7,570 nucleotides of DNA from Candidatus Wolframiiraptor sp. (GTDB lineage: Archaea; Thermoproteota; Nitrososphaeria_A; Caldarchaeales; Wolframiiraptoraceae), in contig QMUP01000038.1 in the NCBI GenBank assembly GCA_003660635.1, forward strand, positions 1 through 7,570, in the 5' to 3' direction. The position numbers were made by a program, and so were the translations under genes. Within the stretch, counting starts at the first letter, position 1, and every line of letters begins with the position of its first letter. The notes under the pieces were generated by a model. The model searched no databases, was not told the DNA's origin, and saw only the letters and a list, made by a program, of their open reading frames with translations. Below are positions 5,561 to 7,570 of the stretch, piece after piece.

Positions 5561-7570
5561 ATGAAGCTTAGACTTTGGCTACTGGATATAGCGTCTGAAC
5601 ATGAGGGGGCGGAGTCCCTTCTCTGGCTGTGGGGTAAGGGCGAAGACCGATCCACTTGGGTAATTAAACAGGAATATATTCCAAGTTTTTACCTCGTTGG
5701 TGATCTAAGACGGGTAGAAACCCTTGTCAAGGCGGAGAACCTGCGTTGGGAGCGGTGCAAGAGAAGGATCCGAGGTAAACCCGTTGAGGCCGTGAAAGTG
5801 TACGTGGCTCGTGAAGACGCCGAGAAGGTGGCGGAGAAGCTGGTTAAGAGGATCGGCGGAGGGGTCGAGGCCTATGAAGAGGATATACGGCCAGCCGCGA
5901 AATACCTCCTAGAAACCGGAATCAAGCCTTGTTCTTGGATAGAAGTTGAGGGAGAACCGGATGGAGAACAGGAGGGGATCCGCTTCCTCAAACCAAGGTC
6001 CATCCACGTACTCGAGCCATCAACTCCACCCGAACTCTCGGCCGCAGCCGTGGATTTCGTGTTCTTCGCTGAGAAAGGCTCTGCGAGGGCCGAACGTGAT
6101 CCGATAAGGTTGATCTCCCTCTGTTTTAGCGATGGGCAGAGGCTCCAGTTCGAAGGCGAGGAAGCGGAGATCATAAACTCCTTTATCTCGGCGATCAGGG
6201 AAAGGGATCCGGACATCGTAGTGGGCTTCGGGCTAAATCGGATCCAGTGGAATTATTTCGAAGAACGTGCCAAAAGACTGGGAATAAAGCCCCTGATCGG
6301 GAGACTTGGGGCCGAGCCTAGGACGAGCGTCCACGGCCATGTCTCCATACGCGGTAGGCTCAATATAGATCTGGAAGATATGGCGCGGGAAATCCCCGAG
6401 CTCACGGTTGAGACCCTTGAGGAGTTCGTCGGGTATCTCGGGGTGAAAGTAGATTTTGATACGGTAGAGGAGTATGAGCTCGCCGAGAAATGGGTTGAGG
6501 ATAAGGAAACGGTGAGGAGATACTCTATGCAGAGGGCTGAGGCGATGCTGAAAGCATATGAGGCCGTAAGGGATTTTGTTTTCAGCCTAAGCGAGCTAAC
6601 ATCGATGCCCGCCGATTACGTCTTAACAGCTTCCGCAGGATTCAGGGTAGAGAATTATCTGATGACCCTCGCCGTAAAGGTTGGGGAACTGATCCCGAAG
6701 AGGACGGAAGTGCTGCATGTAAGCTATCCGGGGGGTCTAGTAAAAGCCCCGACGCCCGGGATGCATGAAAACGTCGCCGTCCTAGACTTCAGGTCGATGT
6801 ACCCAAGCCTGATGATCAAGTACAATATCTCCTTCGACACCCTCAGCGAGGATGGAGAGAACATCGCGCCGAATGGATACAGATTTAGATCCAGCCCGGA
6901 GGGCTTCCTCCCACACGCCCTAAAAACGCTGCTCGAGGAACGGAGGAAAATTCAAGAGAAATTGAAGCAGGTGGCTCCGGGCAGCGTCGAGGCCAGGGTT
7001 CTCGACGCCCGACAAAGGGCCGTTAAGATAATCGCAAACGCGATCTACGGGTATACGGGTTGGACTGGGGCCCGATGGTATACCAGAGAGGTGGCGGAGG
7101 CGACGACGGCGTGGGGGCGGGAGGTCATAAACTCGACCCTTAAGAAGGCTGAGGAGCTGGGGATGCGGGTGATTTACTCGGACACGGACTCCCTCTTCTT
7201 GAAGAATTATGAGGGTAAACTCGAGAAATTGATGAAGTGGATAGAAGAGGACTTGGGATTGGAGGCGAAGATCGACAAGATCTTCAAGCGCGTGGTCTTC
7301 ACCGAGGCCAAGAAGAAATACGCTGGGATAACCGATGAAGGCGTCGTCGAGATAGTCGGGCTCGAGGCGATACGCGGCGACTGGAGCGCGATAGCTAGGG
7401 AGGCGCAGAAGGCTACGATAGAGGTTCTCTTGAAGAGCGGTAACCCAGGGGAGGCCCTGAACAAGGCCAGGGAGTATGCGAGAAAGGTGAAGCGAGGCGA
7501 GGTAGATCTCAAAAAGCTCATAATCTGGAGGCAGATAACCCGGCCGTTAGACGAGTATTCTGCGACTCAG
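5561..7570 (+). CDS. Family B DNA polymerase with degenerate proofreading motifs (3' truncated by window)
   Basis: The frame is open for 670 codons to the window edge; a family-typical length of near 780 means most of the thumb is missing. The start is well bounded: an in-frame TGA lies at 5552-5554 with no other start between. Polymerase motifs are intact: motif A D409-F-R-S-M-Y-P-S, motif B K489 with Y496-G497, motif C Y539-S-D-T-D-S (D541, D543), then a K-K-K-Y-A-G thumb-entry motif and G-L-E-A-I-R-G-D-W. The exonuclease domain is present but its sites are broken: Exo I reads D165-F-V where D-x-E is expected, Exo II has Q229 for Asp and G224 for Asn, and Exo III has Y321 but R325 for Asp. 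It should synthesise DNA from dNTPs without proofreading. It resembles crenarchaeal PolB3/PolB1-type proteins more than the PolB2 group, where polymerase motifs are commonly damaged; the subfamily is uncertain. Confidence 0.93.
   Translation, partial: MKLRLWLLDIASEHEGAESLLWLWGKGEDRSTWVIKQEYIPSFYLVGDLRRVETLVKAENLRWERCKRRIRGKPVEAVKVYVAREDAEKVAEKLVKRIGGGVEAYEEDIRPAAKYLLETGIKPCSWIEVEGEPDGEQEGIRFLKPRSIHVLEPSTPPELSAAAVDFVFFAEKGSARAERDPIRLISLCFSDGQRLQFEGEEAEIINSFISAIRERDPDIVVGFGLNRIQWNYFEERAKRLGIKPLIGRLGAEPRTSVHGHVSIRGRLNIDLEDMAREIPELTVETLEEFVGYLGVKVDFDTVEEYELAEKWVEDKETVRRYSMQRAEAMLKAYEAVRDFVFSLSELTSMPADYVLTASAGFRVENYLMTLAVKVGELIPKRTEVLHVSYPGGLVKAPTPGMHENVAVLDFRSMYPSLMIKYNISFDTLSEDGENIAPNGYRFRSSPEGFLPHALKTLLEERRKIQEKLKQVAPGSVEARVLDARQRAVKIIANAIYGYTGWTGARWYTREVAEATTAWGREVINSTLKKAEELGMRVIYSDTDSLFLKNYEGKLEKLMKWIEEDLGLEAKIDKIFKRVVFTEAKKKYAGITDEGVVEIVGLEAIRGDWSAIAREAQKATIEVLLKSGNPGEALNKAREYARKVKRGEVDLKKLIIWRQITRPLDEYSATQ

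Noticed and set aside
5872..7521. Minus-strand frames at 5872-6216 and 7207-7521
   Set aside because: Antisense to the polymerase, serine-rich, explained by the GC-rich coding strand.
1..7570. CRISPR arrays, insertion sequences, tRNA or rRNA genes, toxin-antitoxin or defence genes
   Set aside because: No regularly spaced repeats, transposase motifs, cloverleaf sequences or defence-type domains were seen on either strand; nearly all the DNA is accounted for by ordinary genes.

Overview
The window looks like chromosomal DNA from a thermophilic archaeon of the Thermoproteota/TACK type. Four things support this: methionine synthase encoded as two separate MetE-like halves, an AbrB-PhoU fusion protein, an archaeal family B DNA polymerase, and TATA-like boxes placed about 25 bp before start codons with little or no leader. 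Codon use favours AGA/AGG for arginine. The exact lineage cannot be fixed from the sequence alone.

Left part (1-4042), metabolic. The window opens inside the 3' end of a serine hydroxymethyltransferase gene (glyA). Facing it, with a 9-bp tail-to-tail overlap, is a two-gene minus-strand operon encoding a MetE-like methionine synthase in two pieces. The upstream gene (1331-2299) resembles the MetE N-terminal half and lacks the zinc ligands. The downstream gene (338-1327) is the zinc-bearing catalytic half. Together with GlyA they suggest a small one-carbon/methionine cluster. Divergent from the operon, across a 177-bp promoter region, are a DapA/KDG-aldolase family lyase (2477-3355) and, 18 bp later, a glyoxalase II-like metallo-beta-lactamase-fold hydrolase (3374-4042).

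Right part (4059-7570), regulation and DNA metabolism. A minus-strand AbrB-PhoU protein (4059-5114) diverges from a small zinc-ribbon protein (5198-5443) over an 83-bp spacer with a shared palindromic TATA-like element. A GC-rich inverted repeat follows the zinc-ribbon gene. Next comes a family B DNA polymerase gene (5561 to the window end, 670 codons visible, thumb region missing).

Most notable point: the polymerase has intact catalytic motifs A, B and C, but all three 3'-5' proofreading exonuclease motifs have lost acidic metal-binding residues. It is predicted to be a synthesis-competent, non-proofreading polymerase. I found no mobile element, CRISPR array, tRNA or rRNA, and no convincing evidence of an entirely new multi-gene system. 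The split MetE with a zinc-less partner, the exonuclease-degenerate PolB and its zinc-ribbon neighbour are the best leads.
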